Source of the DNA: JBHJHK01 sp050330975
GTDB lineage: Bacteria; Pseudomonadota; Gammaproteobacteria; Competibacterales; Competibacteraceae
DNA: 11,880 bases
NCBI GenBank assembly: GCA_050330975.1
Contig: JBHJHK010000478.1
Span: forward strand, 1-11,880
Direction: 5' to 3'
Positions 1 to 6,707 of this stretch are shown in pieces. A model generated the notes under the pieces. The model saw only the letters and a program-made list of their open reading frames with translations, was not told where the DNA came from and made no database searches. A program made the translations under genes and the position numbers. The stretch's first letter is position 1. Every line of letters starts with the position of its first letter.

Positions 1-10
1 CAGTCCTCGT

Positions 11-26
11 GGGGGGGGAGGGGGGG
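11..26 (+). other. G-tract pair (G8-A-G7), potential G-quadruplex
   Basis: Fifteen guanines broken by one A lie just beyond the stop of the terminal membrane-protein gene, on its non-coding side. CCTCGTGGGGG occurs on both flanks (5-15 and 31-41). The tract can supply four G3 runs for a quadruplex in the plus strand. It may also be a site of sequencing uncertainty. Confidence 0.35.
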
Positions 27-43
27 TCAACCTCGTGGGGGCG

Positions 44-589
44 TCACTCGGCGTCTTTGGGCTTGGGATCGGGGTCGGCGAACCAGTAAAAGCCAAAGGC
101 GAGGAACTGGAGGGCGGCGACGCCCAAAAAGCCGTAGTCGGCGCCGTGCTCCACCACGGCTGCCTCGGCCCGGGCCGCCGCTTCCCCCACGGCTTGCTCG
201 GCCTGGGCGATGTTCTCGGCAAAGGCGGGTGCCAGCTCTTGGAGGTTGGGAATGTTGGTCAAAAAGTCGCCGGACACTTCGCCCCCCTGGGCCCGGTAGA
301 GGATCAGGGCGGCCACTTGACAAACGATGGCGATGATGGCGGCTAGGAAATCGCCGATACTGACCTTTTCTTCGCTGGATTTGGCCAAGTAGCGAACCAA
401 GAGCACGACCACCATGGAAATGGTGACGGGAAGTAGCAACACGGGCAAGTACTGGGTAGCGTACTGCACCACCGGTGCCAGGAAATCGAAGCCGTCGACG
501 GTGACCAAGAAGAAGCTCAAGAAGGCCAAAGCCAAAAGAATCAACACGAGACTGTTGATACCGTAAAGCAATTTCGCCAGACCAGTCAT
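44..589 (-). CDS. Four-helix membrane protein of unknown family
   Basis: The 181-residue product is not one I recognise. Hydrophobic segments at about residues 10-32, 46-68, 79-99 and 153-171 suggest four membrane helices. Between the third and fourth is a soluble Ala/Glu-rich stretch (about 117-147) that should form an amphipathic helix or short coiled coil. The tail is short and charged (DPDPKPKDAE). The ATG was chosen because a GAGGA ribosome site sits about nine bases ahead; the reading frame stays open for 36 more codons upstream, but that extension is Arg/Pro-rich and looks non-coding. It is the last gene of the co-directional run that includes soxYZ, but a 390-base gap separates it from the next gene upstream, so co-transcription is uncertain. 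Function unknown. Confidence 0.7.
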   Translation of the reverse strand: MTGLAKLLYGINSLVLILLALAFLSFFLVTVDGFDFLAPVVQYATQYLPVLLLPVTISMVVVLLVRYLAKSSEEKVSIGDFLAAIIAIVCQVAALILYRAQGGEVSGDFLTNIPNLQELAPAFAENIAQAEQAVGEAAARAEAAVVEHGADYGFLGVAALQFLAFGFYWFADPDPKPKDAE

Positions 590-711
590 GGATGCAGTTC
601 CTCGTTGTGGTTGCCTCTTCCCCACCAGACCCAGTGGGTATCGATGAGGTGCTCGGAGTCTACCCGATGTTGGCCCAAGGTGCGATGCGGTACCCAACGA
701 CCGGATTTCCC

Positions 712-979
712 CTAGGCGGTCTCCCTCTCACCAGCGGGGGTTTTTGGGTTGAGACGGATTATATGAGGGCGCTTTGAGATGTGGTCGGCGCCCTTTTCCT
801 CCACCATCATGGTAGGGCCGTTGAGGTTGCCGTTGGGAATCCGGGAAAATACCGACGGATCCCCCCCCGCAGCCCATCGACGCCGATGAACCCCGGTTCG
901 AGGTCCACTCCGGTTGTTGCCGTGGCGGCGGTTGAGCCAGGCGATGAGGGGAATGGCAGCGGTGCCCAGGGGGCCTAGC
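712..979 (-). pseudogene. Possible frame-disrupted coding remnant downstream of the 980-1765 gene
   Basis: This fills most of the 390-base gap (590-979) between two membrane-protein genes. One minus frame is open from about 1200 down to a TAG at 712. Its ends look coding: a hydrophobic piece ending IPLIAWLNRRHGN at about 915-970, and PNGNLNGPTMMVEEKGADH at about 777-836 continuing to KRPHIIRLNPK. Between them the neighbouring frame looks better (GVDLEPGFIGVDGLRGG, 861-911), and the switch back falls exactly at a run of eight C (861-868, G8 in the coding strand). This suggests a decayed or mis-sequenced gene, or a lost C-terminal extension of the 980-1765 gene. No ribosome site or good start was found. 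The remaining 590-711 holds only the ribosome site of the next gene. Chance coding appearance in GC-rich DNA remains possible. Confidence 0.3.
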
Positions 980-1765
980 TCACGGATTCTCCAGGGCCCG
1001 TCGGGCGCGGTTTCTATTGGCCCGCTCCACCCAGTTTTGACCGGGAAATACCGAGCGGCTGGTGAGGACAAAGGCCCCCCACAAGGTGAGGGCTCGCCGA
1101 CCGTCGGCGTCGATGGGGGCCCTACAGAGGCCCAAGCGGCGCAGTGCCTCCGATTCGCGATAGATGTAATCCGCCAACTCCTGCAAGCAGTACTTGGCAT
1201 CGAGGATCAAAGGCGAGGCCGACGGCTGGTACTTGCTGCGGAGTTTGCCGTGGATGGCCACCAGTTCGGCGACGCTTTGCACCTCGGGAAAGCGAAAGGC
1301 CTTTTTAAAACCCAACTCGGGAAAGGCTTCGGGTTGGCTTGAATTTGAGACGTTGAGCACAGTGCCATCGTCGTAGCGCTGGGTGAGCTCGCCATAGGTG
1401 ACCCCCTGCCCTTCGCCCCGGGGGGCGCGGCCTTTGATAACGACGCCAGTGGCCGCCAACTGCAAGGCGGTGTGCCAGTAGAGGCGAAAATAGCTATCGG
1501 TGTGGCTATCGGATAGGGTCGACGCCGCCAACGGCTCAAACCCGTTGGCTTTGAAGTCCCGGTCGTAGGCGAGGAAAGCGTCGTCGACCTGCTGGAGGAG
1601 TTCGCCCTCTTCCAAGGGTTCAAAGTGAACCTTGGCGGGGAGGGTTTGGGTCCGCCAGACGATCAAAGGGCCGATGGTGTTCACAAACACCGGACCGAGG
1701 ACCGCTTTTACCAAAATGGGCCCCAACAGCAACAGCAGTATCACAGCGATGACGATTTCGACCAT
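980..1765 (-). CDS. Membrane-anchored protein of unknown family
   Basis: A 261-residue product with a strongly hydrophobic N-terminus (MVEIVIAVILLLLLGPILVK, continuing to about residue 37), best read as one or two membrane segments or an uncleaved anchor. The remaining ~220 residues are soluble and mixed alpha/beta, with an Arg-rich end (RANRNRARRALENP). I recognise no catalytic motif. The ATG has a good GGAGG site six bases upstream. The gene starts 46 bases after the soxZ stop, in the same direction, so it may belong to the same transcript and could act at the membrane with the SoxYZ carrier; that is inference from position only. The C-terminus may be artificially short: coding-like sequence continues in another frame just past the TGA. 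Confidence 0.7.
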   Translation of the reverse strand: MVEIVIAVILLLLLGPILVKAVLGPVFVNTIGPLIVWRTQTLPAKVHFEPLEEGELLQQVDDAFLAYDRDFKANGFEPLAASTLSDSHTDSYFRLYWHTALQLAATGVVIKGRAPRGEGQGVTYGELTQRYDDGTVLNVSNSSQPEAFPELGFKKAFRFPEVQSVAELVAIHGKLRSKYQPSASPLILDAKYCLQELADYIYRESEALRRLGLCRAPIDADGRRALTLWGAFVLTSRSVFPGQNWVERANRNRARRALENP

Positions 1766-1795
1766 GACACCCCTCCAAGGGCAATGATCCCACGG

Positions 1796-1809
1796 TTGGC
1801 CGCGGCCAA
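1796..1809. repeat. 14-base perfect palindrome after soxZ
   Basis: TTGGCCGCGGCCAA reads identically on both strands and lies three bases beyond the soxZ stop, before the ribosome site of the next gene. It could form a tight hairpin in the mRNA or serve as a protein site. No U-run follows, so it is not a classical intrinsic terminator. Confidence 0.4.
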
Positions 1810-1811
1810 AA

Positions 1812-2129
1812 TCAGCTAACTAAAACGCTTTGGCGAGCGCTGTGGCCGCGGTTGTCGATCCAGTAAAGGGTGACCTCATCCCCGGGGCTAGCGCCTTGAA
1901 AGGCAAAGGAGAAATAGGGATTTTGCGAGATGGCAGGGCCCCAATGAGCCCGCATCACCACCACGCCGTTGCACTGGCAGGTGACCTCTTGGATATAGTG
2001 GGCCAAGACGAGCTCGCCGGTTTGTTCGTCCCGGCGGGTACCCGGCTCCATGGGGTGGCGCATCAGCGCCTTGACTTCGACCCGATCACCGTGGGCTTTG
2101 GCCCGCAGTCGGATGGCGCTAGAGGACAT
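1812..2129 (-). CDS. soxZ: SoxZ, sulfur-carrier complex subunit
   Basis: A 105-residue protein with the SoxZ pattern along its whole length: IRLRAKAHGDRVEVKALMRH near the start, then HPMEPG, AHYIQEVTC, WGPAISQNPYFSFAF and a final beta-strand region (DEVTLYWIDNRGHSA). In the Sox pathway SoxZ pairs with SoxY in the periplasm; the SoxY C-terminal cysteine carries the sulfur intermediate while SoxAX, SoxB and SoxCD act on it. Like other SoxZ proteins it has no signal peptide and would be exported with SoxY. A TAGGAG ribosome site lies about eight bases before the ATG, and the gene begins 25 bases after the soxY stop, so co-translation is likely. No other sox gene is visible. Confidence 0.93.
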   Translation of the reverse strand: MSSSAIRLRAKAHGDRVEVKALMRHPMEPGTRRDEQTGELVLAHYIQEVTCQCNGVVVMRAHWGPAISQNPYFSFAFQGASPGDEVTLYWIDNRGHSARQSVLVS

Positions 2130-2154
2130 TGCGGTTGCTCCTAGGGGTCCCGGG

Positions 2155-2631
2155 CTAGCTCAGACAGCCGCCGACCAACACTTGGACCTGCCGTCGGCGG
2201 GTGTAGAGCCGGCCGTTGGCCTTGACCACCGCCATCACTGAGGAGGTCTGGCCCATCCTAATGCGGGTGGAGACCTCGGCCAGGGCCCGGGGGGGCAGCT
2301 CGAAGTGGGCCGCCAAGGGCGAGGGGTTGTCGTCGACCAAAAGGGTGATGGACTCGACGCCCTCCAGGGGGGTACTCACCGAGATCGGCACCACGGCGCC
2401 GTTTTCGGCGATGCCGGGGGCTTCGAGGGCGATGGCGGTGCTCTCGGTCAAGGTGCCGTCGGCGTACAGGGCCCGGAGGGCGGTCTCGGTGTTATTGGCG
2501 GCGAAGGCGTCGGCCGACCCAGCGGCTAAGACCCGGCTGGGGGTCAGAAGGCCAACGCTCACCAGGCCGGCGAGGAAACCGCTGGCCAGTGCCCCCTGAA
2601 TAAGGGTGCGGCGGTTTGCAAGGTGTTCCAC
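2155..2631 (-). CDS. soxY: SoxY, sulfur-binding carrier protein with Tat-type signal
   Basis: SoxY carries pathway intermediates covalently on a cysteine near its C-terminus. The 158-residue product starts with a twin-arginine type signal (NRRTLIQ, hydrophobic segment, then SRVLA as likely cleavage region), consistent with folded export together with SoxZ. The body matches SoxY (AVVPISVSTP, ITLLVDDNPSPL, AAHFELPP, STRIRMGQTSSV) and ends VQVLVGGCLS. The usual end is GGCGG; here the cysteine is still third from the end but the last two glycines are Leu-Ser. I chose the GTG start because a GGGGGAG ribosome site sits directly ahead of it; an ATG five codons upstream (2646) lies before that site and has no good site of its own. 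It follows the oxidase gene by about 53 bases. Confidence 0.9.
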   Translation of the reverse strand: MEHLANRRTLIQGALASGFLAGLVSVGLLTPSRVLAAGSADAFAANNTETALRALYADGTLTESTAIALEAPGIAENGAVVPISVSTPLEGVESITLLVDDNPSPLAAHFELPPRALAEVSTRIRMGQTSSVMAVVKANGRLYTRRRQVQVLVGGCLS

Positions 2632-2684
2632 GACGATCTCCCCCATGGATGGTCGCTCAGGGAATGGTCTGGGTTACGGTGAAG

Positions 2685-3827
2685 TTAACAGCCTTGGACG
2701 GGCTGGGTAAACCGATGGATGGCAAAGGGTTCCAGGGGCATATTGCTGTGGCCCTCCACCACCAAATCGGCCAGGGCAGCCCCCACTGCCGGTCCCAGCT
2801 GGTAACCGTGGGCGGAAAAGCCAAAGGCGTGGTAGAGACCCGGGTGACGGCTGTTGCCAATCACGGGAATCCCGTCGGCGCAGTAGCCCTCGATCCCCGC
2901 CCAGGCCCGGACGATGGAAGCCCTGGCCATGATGGGAAAGATGGCCCTTGCCGTTCGGGCGCTGCTCGCTAGGGCGCGGATATCCAGCTGGGTGGCGTTG
3001 GTCTCGGGTCGGGCTCGACCGGTGTGGCCGCCGCCGATGACCACGGTGCCATTGGGGTATTGCTTAAACGACAACGGCCGCCCCGCCGCCCCCACCACCG
3101 GGCCGACAAAGGGGGGCAAGGGCCCTGTCACCATGAGCATGGGGGCCTTGGCCCGTAGCGGCACCGGCTCGTCGACCCAGGCGGCCAGGTGCTGCCCCCA
3201 GGCCCCGGCGCAGTTGATCACCCGGGGCGTTTCCACGCTACCCGCGCTGCTCGACAATCGCCAGGTATTGGCCCTGGGCTCTAGGCCCGTGACCTCCACC
3301 CCGGGGACGAACTGGACCCCCAAGGCCTTCGCCCGCTGGCGAAAGGCGTGGACCGTGCGGTAGGGGTTGGCATAGCCGTCGTCGGCGACAAAAATGCCCC
3401 CGATACAGTGGGGGGCGACGGCGGGGAGCAACTCCCGCAGGGTGTGCTGGTCGATCAACACCTCGTGGTCGTAGCCCAACGCCGTCAATTCCCCCACCCG
3501 GGTGGCCAGGCGGGCCAGGTCGGCCTCATCCTCGGCCACCTTGACTTGGCCGCTTTTGACAAAGCCGCAGTCGTCCCCCACCAAATCCACCATGTGGTGC
3601 CACAACTCCCGAGAGGCCAGGGCCAAGGGAATTTCGGCGCTGTGGCGCCCCAGGGTCCGCACTCCCCCGGCGTTGACCCCCGAGGCGTGGCGCCCCGGGT
3701 AGTCCTTTTCCAGCACCAGGGGCTTGAGGCCCTTGAGGGCCAAATGGAGGGCCACCGAGCAGCCGTGGAGGCCGGCGCCCACCACGACCACCTCGGCGGT
3801 GGGGGGCAAGGCGGTGGCCGCGGTCAC
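2685..3827 (-). CDS. DAO-family FAD-dependent oxidoreductase (second flavoprotein subunit)
   Basis: A 380-residue flavoprotein of the DAO / glycine oxidase / sarcosine oxidase beta superfamily, which oxidises amines or D-amino acids. The N-terminal Rossmann motif is VVVVGAGLHG (GxGxxG at about residues 17-22) with an acidic residue closing the fold (VLEKD, about 38-42). Further landmarks are HASGVNAGGVR, the family-typical INCAGAWGQHLA, and a C-terminal FGFSAHGYQLGPAVG that contacts FAD in relatives. The start is a GTG whose last bases form the upstream gene's stop (GTGA overlap), preceded by GAGG. This tight coupling suggests it is a subunit of the same enzyme. Alternatives are an opine oxidase subunit B, hydroxyproline dehydrogenase or HcnC-like protein. 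The substrate cannot be told from sequence. Confidence 0.88.
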   Translation of the reverse strand: MTAATALPPTAEVVVVGAGLHGCSVALHLALKGLKPLVLEKDYPGRHASGVNAGGVRTLGRHSAEIPLALASRELWHHMVDLVGDDCGFVKSGQVKVAEDEADLARLATRVGELTALGYDHEVLIDQHTLRELLPAVAPHCIGGIFVADDGYANPYRTVHAFRQRAKALGVQFVPGVEVTGLEPRANTWRLSSSAGSVETPRVINCAGAWGQHLAAWVDEPVPLRAKAPMLMVTGPLPPFVGPVVGAAGRPLSFKQYPNGTVVIGGGHTGRARPETNATQLDIRALASSARTARAIFPIMARASIVRAWAGIEGYCADGIPVIGNSRHPGLYHAFGFSAHGYQLGPAVGAALADLVVEGHSNMPLEPFAIHRFTQPVQGC

Positions 3828-5230
3828 GGGGCCGCCTCGGGGGCCGCCTCGGGGGCGGCGTCTTCTGTGGTCAAGTGGGCCAATTCCTCTAGGCCCAGGG
3901 GTACCACCGGGGGCCGCAGGCGAAAATAGCCCACCTCGGCCACCGAGCAGCCCCGCTGGGCTGCGATCATCTCGCAGACGGTCACCCCACACTGGCGTCC
4001 CTGGCAGGGCCCCATCCCACAGCGGCAAAAGCTCTTGAGTTGGTTGGGACCGGGGGCACCGGTGGCGATGGCGGCGTTGATGGCCTTGGCGGTGAGTTCC
4101 TCGCAGCGGCAGACGATGGTGTCGTCGTCGGCGGGGATGCGAAATCCCTTGGACGGTCGGTAGAGGGTTTCCAGGAAGGGGCGGATGCGCAAATCGGCCG
4201 CCAGCGCCTTTTGCTTGGGGCGAGCCCGTGCCTCGGCCTCGGCCTCGCCGAGGCGTCCCAGGCGCACCGCCGCCCCCAGGGCGGCGAGCTCCCCTTTGAG
4301 TTCCGCCGCCACGGCGCCGCCGATGGCGCCGGCATCCCCCGCCACGGCGATGGCCCCTTGGCTAGTGGTGCCCCAGGCGTCCACCACCGGCCGCCAGCCC
4401 AGCTGGCCCTCGTCCCAGGTGGCCTCACAACCCGCCGCCAGGGCCAGGTTTACCTGGGGAATGACCCCCTGGTGGAGGAACAGCTGTTCGGTGGCCAGGG
4501 TGACCCAGCCGCCGTTGCCACGCCGGTAACTCACCGCCTCCAGGCGATCTTGACCCTCGGCCCGCAGGGCCGTGACCCCGGTGATGTGGCGGGTGTGGCG
4601 TTTGATGTGGGCCAGGTATTTCAGTCCCCGGGCCAGGTAACGGGCCGCTCCCAGGGCGCGGAACAGCTCGGGTAGGGCCCGGAGGTAGTTGGCCGTCGGG
4701 GTGGTGTCCAGCACGGCGGCCACGGGGATGCCCAGCTGTAGATACTGGTGGGCCACCAGGTATAAAAGCGGCCCACAGCCGGCGAACACAGCCCCTGGGG
4801 CGGCGACGTCGGATTCCTTGAGGAGGATCTGGGCCGCCCCGGCGGTCATTACTCCGGGCAATGTCCAGCCGGGGATGGGGAAGGGCCGCTCTTGGGCGCC
4901 GCTGGCGACGATGACCTGGCGGCCGTGGATGAGGCGGGCCTGGCCGTGGCGGGAGAGGCCGATCTCCCCATCCCCCGCCAGCTGCCAGACCCGGGTGGCG
5001 GGCCAGTGGACCACGGGGCTGTGTTTGAGTCGTTCGGCCAGGACGGGCCCCCGGGCGTAGTGGGGATCATCCCCCAGGACCCCGTCGGGGCGCTCGGCCC
5101 CCCGGTAGATCTGGCCGCCGGAAGTGGGGCGTTGGTCCAACAATAGGGTCTTGAGGCCCAGGGCGGCCCCCTGGAGGGCGGCGGCTACCCCGGCGGGGCC
5201 GGCGCCGATGACCACGAGATCCCAGCTCAT
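3824..5230 (-). CDS. FAD/NAD(P)-type oxidoreductase with BFD-like [2Fe-2S] domain (opine oxidase subunit A / HcnB type)
   Basis: A 468-residue two-dinucleotide-fold oxidoreductase. FAD site: VVIGAGPAG (residues 6-14). Then the family-typical IVASGAQERPFPIPGWTLPG (107-126), a second Rossmann motif FAGCGPLLY (149-157) and AIAVAGDAGAIGG near the C-terminal side. A BFD-like cluster domain follows, with C374-x-C376 and C404-x4-C409 as probable [2Fe-2S] ligands within FCRCGMGPCQGRQC. This is the architecture of OoxA/NoxA opine oxidase subunits, HcnB and hydroxyproline dehydrogenase subunits, which pass electrons from a DAO-type partner. The tail ends in an unusual PEAA repeat. Its ATG overlaps the upstream stop (ATGA), and its own stop overlaps the next gene's GTG, so the three genes are translationally coupled. 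Confidence 0.9.
   Translation of the reverse strand: MSWDLVVIGAGPAGVAAALQGAALGLKTLLLDQRPTSGGQIYRGAERPDGVLGDDPHYARGPVLAERLKHSPVVHWPATRVWQLAGDGEIGLSRHGQARLIHGRQVIVASGAQERPFPIPGWTLPGVMTAGAAQILLKESDVAAPGAVFAGCGPLLYLVAHQYLQLGIPVAAVLDTTPTANYLRALPELFRALGAARYLARGLKYLAHIKRHTRHITGVTALRAEGQDRLEAVSYRRGNGGWVTLATEQLFLHQGVIPQVNLALAAGCEATWDEGQLGWRPVVDAWGTTSQGAIAVAGDAGAIGGAVAAELKGELAALGAAVRLGRLGEAEAEARARPKQKALAADLRIRPFLETLYRPSKGFRIPADDDTIVCRCEELTAKAINAAIATGAPGPNQLKSFCRCGMGPCQGRQCGVTVCEMIAAQRGCSVAEVGYFRLRPPVVPLGLEELAHLTTEDAAPEAAPEAAP
3828..3851. repeat. 12-base tandem repeat in the oxidoreductase 3' end
   Basis: Two exact copies of GGGGCCGCCTCG (plus strand) plus part of a third encode the Ala-Pro-Glu-Ala tail of the minus-strand oxidoreductase, immediately before its stop codon and the next gene's overlapping GTG start. 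Copy-number change would alter the tail in frame without disturbing either gene. Confidence 0.6.
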
Positions 5231-5562
5231 GGCAGCTCCCCGGGGTGGTCGGTGTCCGCGGTGGGTAGGGTGGCCAGGGGATTCCAGGCGCCGTCTTGGG
5301 GCTCCACCACCATGCCCTCCCGGGCCTGTACTAGACAGCCCTGTTGATTGGGGCGGCCGTCGATGACCACCAGGCACTCGTGGCAAACCCCCATCATGCA
5401 GTAGGGGCCCCGGGGGGTGCCGGATTTGGGAGTGGTGCGGCAGGCGCTGTCGCCCTTGAGCAGCAGCGCCGTGGCCACCGAACTCCCCGGCGGCACGGTG
5501 ACCCGATGCCCGGCCACCGCCAGGGTGATGCCCCCAGGTGAAGATTTAGTGGACTGGAACAT
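5227..5562 (-). CDS. Small (2Fe-2S)-binding oxidoreductase subunit (HcnA-like)
   Basis: A 111-residue ferredoxin-like subunit. The cluster motif is YCMMGVCHEC (C55-x4-C60-x2-C63) with a fourth ligand at C76 in NQQGC, the plant-type [2Fe-2S] pattern seen in HcnA and in the small subunits of opine oxidases and hydroxyproline dehydrogenases. PRGPYCMMGVCHECLVVIDG is close to the family signature. C41 is an extra cysteine. The ATG start overlaps the 3' end of the upstream flavoprotein gene by 17 bases; the frame extends further upstream inside that gene, but the N-terminus chosen here fits the family length. Its stop overlaps the next gene's ATG by four bases. Expected role: electron relay between the flavin subunits and the respiratory chain. 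Confidence 0.88.
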   Translation of the reverse strand: MFQSTKSSPGGITLAVAGHRVTVPPGSSVATALLLKGDSACRTTPKSGTPRGPYCMMGVCHECLVVIDGRPNQQGCLVQAREGMVVEPQDGAWNPLATLPTADTDHPGELP

Positions 5563-6661
5563 CGGCAAACCTCTCGGCGCTAAAGGCGCCAAAATCGGTG
5601 GGCAATTCCCCCTTGACGATGGCGCTGGCCAGAGGCCCGGTGTGGCCGGCGGCCAGGGTGACACCGCTGTGGGTGGACGCGCTAAAGGCCCCCGGGCAGG
5701 TGGCCGATTGGTCGTAGATGGGGAGGCCGTCGGCGGACATCACCCGCAGTGCCCCCCAGGTCCGGGTGATCTGCATGGCCTTGAGGTGGGGAAAGGTGGC
5801 CAGGGCCCGGCGGGCGATGTCGGCCATCACGTCAGGTGTGGTCCCCTCGTCAAAGCCCACGTCTTCGTGGGAGTCCCCCATGAGCACCACTCCCTCGGCG
5901 GTCTGGCGCAAAAAAGTGCTGGGCATGGGCATAAAGGGGGCGAGCTTTTCCCCCACTAATACCTGGCCGCGGATGGGCTTGACGGGGATGGACAAACCCA
6001 CCTGGGGACCGAGCTTGGCGTTGCCAAGGCCCGCCGCTAGGACCAACTTGTGGGCGCTCAAGGTATTGGGGCCATTCACCCCCGCCACCTGGAAGACCCC
6101 GTTGACCGGGCGGATTCCCGTCACCTGGCTGTGGGGTAAGTAATGGCCGTGGTGGTTTGTGAAGCCGGCGTGGAGGCCCCGGAGCAGGTACAAAGGGTTG
6201 GCGTGGCCGTCGGCGGGGCTGTAGCTGCCCCCCACCACCTGGGGCCCCAGGCCCTTAAACGTCCCCGCTAGCTCTGCCCGGTCGAGCATTTGGTAGCGCC
6301 ACTCGATGCCGGCGTGGTTGTGGAGGCGGTGGAGCTGTTGGCGGCGCTCTTCGAACTCGTCGTCGCTAAAGCAAAAGTGCACCCCGCCCTCTCGCTGGTG
6401 GGCCACGTCCACCCCAGTGGACTCCCGGAGGGTTGCGGCAAGGGTGGGCCAGAGGTCGGCGGATTGGCGGGTCCAGGCGGCGTATTCCGGGGCGTCCACC
6501 CCCTTGCCCTGGACCCACACCAGGCCAAAGTTGCCCCGGGCGGCCCGGTGGGCCACATCCCCTTCGTCCACCAGGGCCACGGTCAGCCCCGCTTTGGCCA
6601 GGCCATAGGCGATGGCCGAGCCCACCATACCGCCCCCGATGACGCAGGCGTCGTAGATCAT
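5546..6661 (-). CDS. DAO-family FAD-dependent oxidoreductase (first flavoprotein subunit)
   Basis: A 371-residue flavoprotein starting directly in the FAD-binding strand: YDACVIGGGMVGSAIAYGLA (GxGxxG at 9-14) followed by VALVDEGD. Other superfamily marks are REGGVHFCFSDDEF, the GHANPLYLLRGL segment, LVLAAGLGNAKLG, IRGQVLVGEK and a C-terminal SGVTLAAGHTG that normally faces the flavin. It resembles opine oxidase subunit B, HcnC and D-hydroxyproline dehydrogenase proteins, giving deamination of an amine or imino acid with electrons to a quinone. I chose the ATG with GGAG nine bases upstream; an earlier ATG at 6742 would overlap the permease gene and add 27 atypical residues. It is distinct from the second DAO gene two genes downstream, so this operon has two DAO subunits. 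Confidence 0.87.
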   Translation of the reverse strand: MIYDACVIGGGMVGSAIAYGLAKAGLTVALVDEGDVAHRAARGNFGLVWVQGKGVDAPEYAAWTRQSADLWPTLAATLRESTGVDVAHQREGGVHFCFSDDEFEERRQQLHRLHNHAGIEWRYQMLDRAELAGTFKGLGPQVVGGSYSPADGHANPLYLLRGLHAGFTNHHGHYLPHSQVTGIRPVNGVFQVAGVNGPNTLSAHKLVLAAGLGNAKLGPQVGLSIPVKPIRGQVLVGEKLAPFMPMPSTFLRQTAEGVVLMGDSHEDVGFDEGTTPDVMADIARRALATFPHLKAMQITRTWGALRVMSADGLPIYDQSATCPGAFSASTHSGVTLAAGHTGPLASAIVKGELPTDFGAFSAERFADVPVH

Positions 6662-6707
6662 GGGTACAAACTCCGACAGTTCGACTGAAACGGTTTGACT
6701 CGGATAA

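Noticed and set aside
758..763. TATAAT on the minus strand as a -10 box for the 44-589 gene
   Set aside because: No -35-like hexamer at 16-18 bases, and the site lies within coding-like sequence where it reads as His-Ile-Ile.
2632..2646. ATG at 2646 as the soxY start
   Set aside because: The only strong ribosome site (GGGGGAG) lies after this ATG and just before the GTG at 2631, so the GTG is preferred; the ATG remains a possible alternative.
3348..4675. Long open plus-strand frames (for example 3348-3929 and 4040-4675) opposite the oxidase genes
   Set aside because: They are antisense to clearly recognisable proteins, are rich in Gly/Arg/Pro/His as expected from high-GC shadows, and show no family motif.
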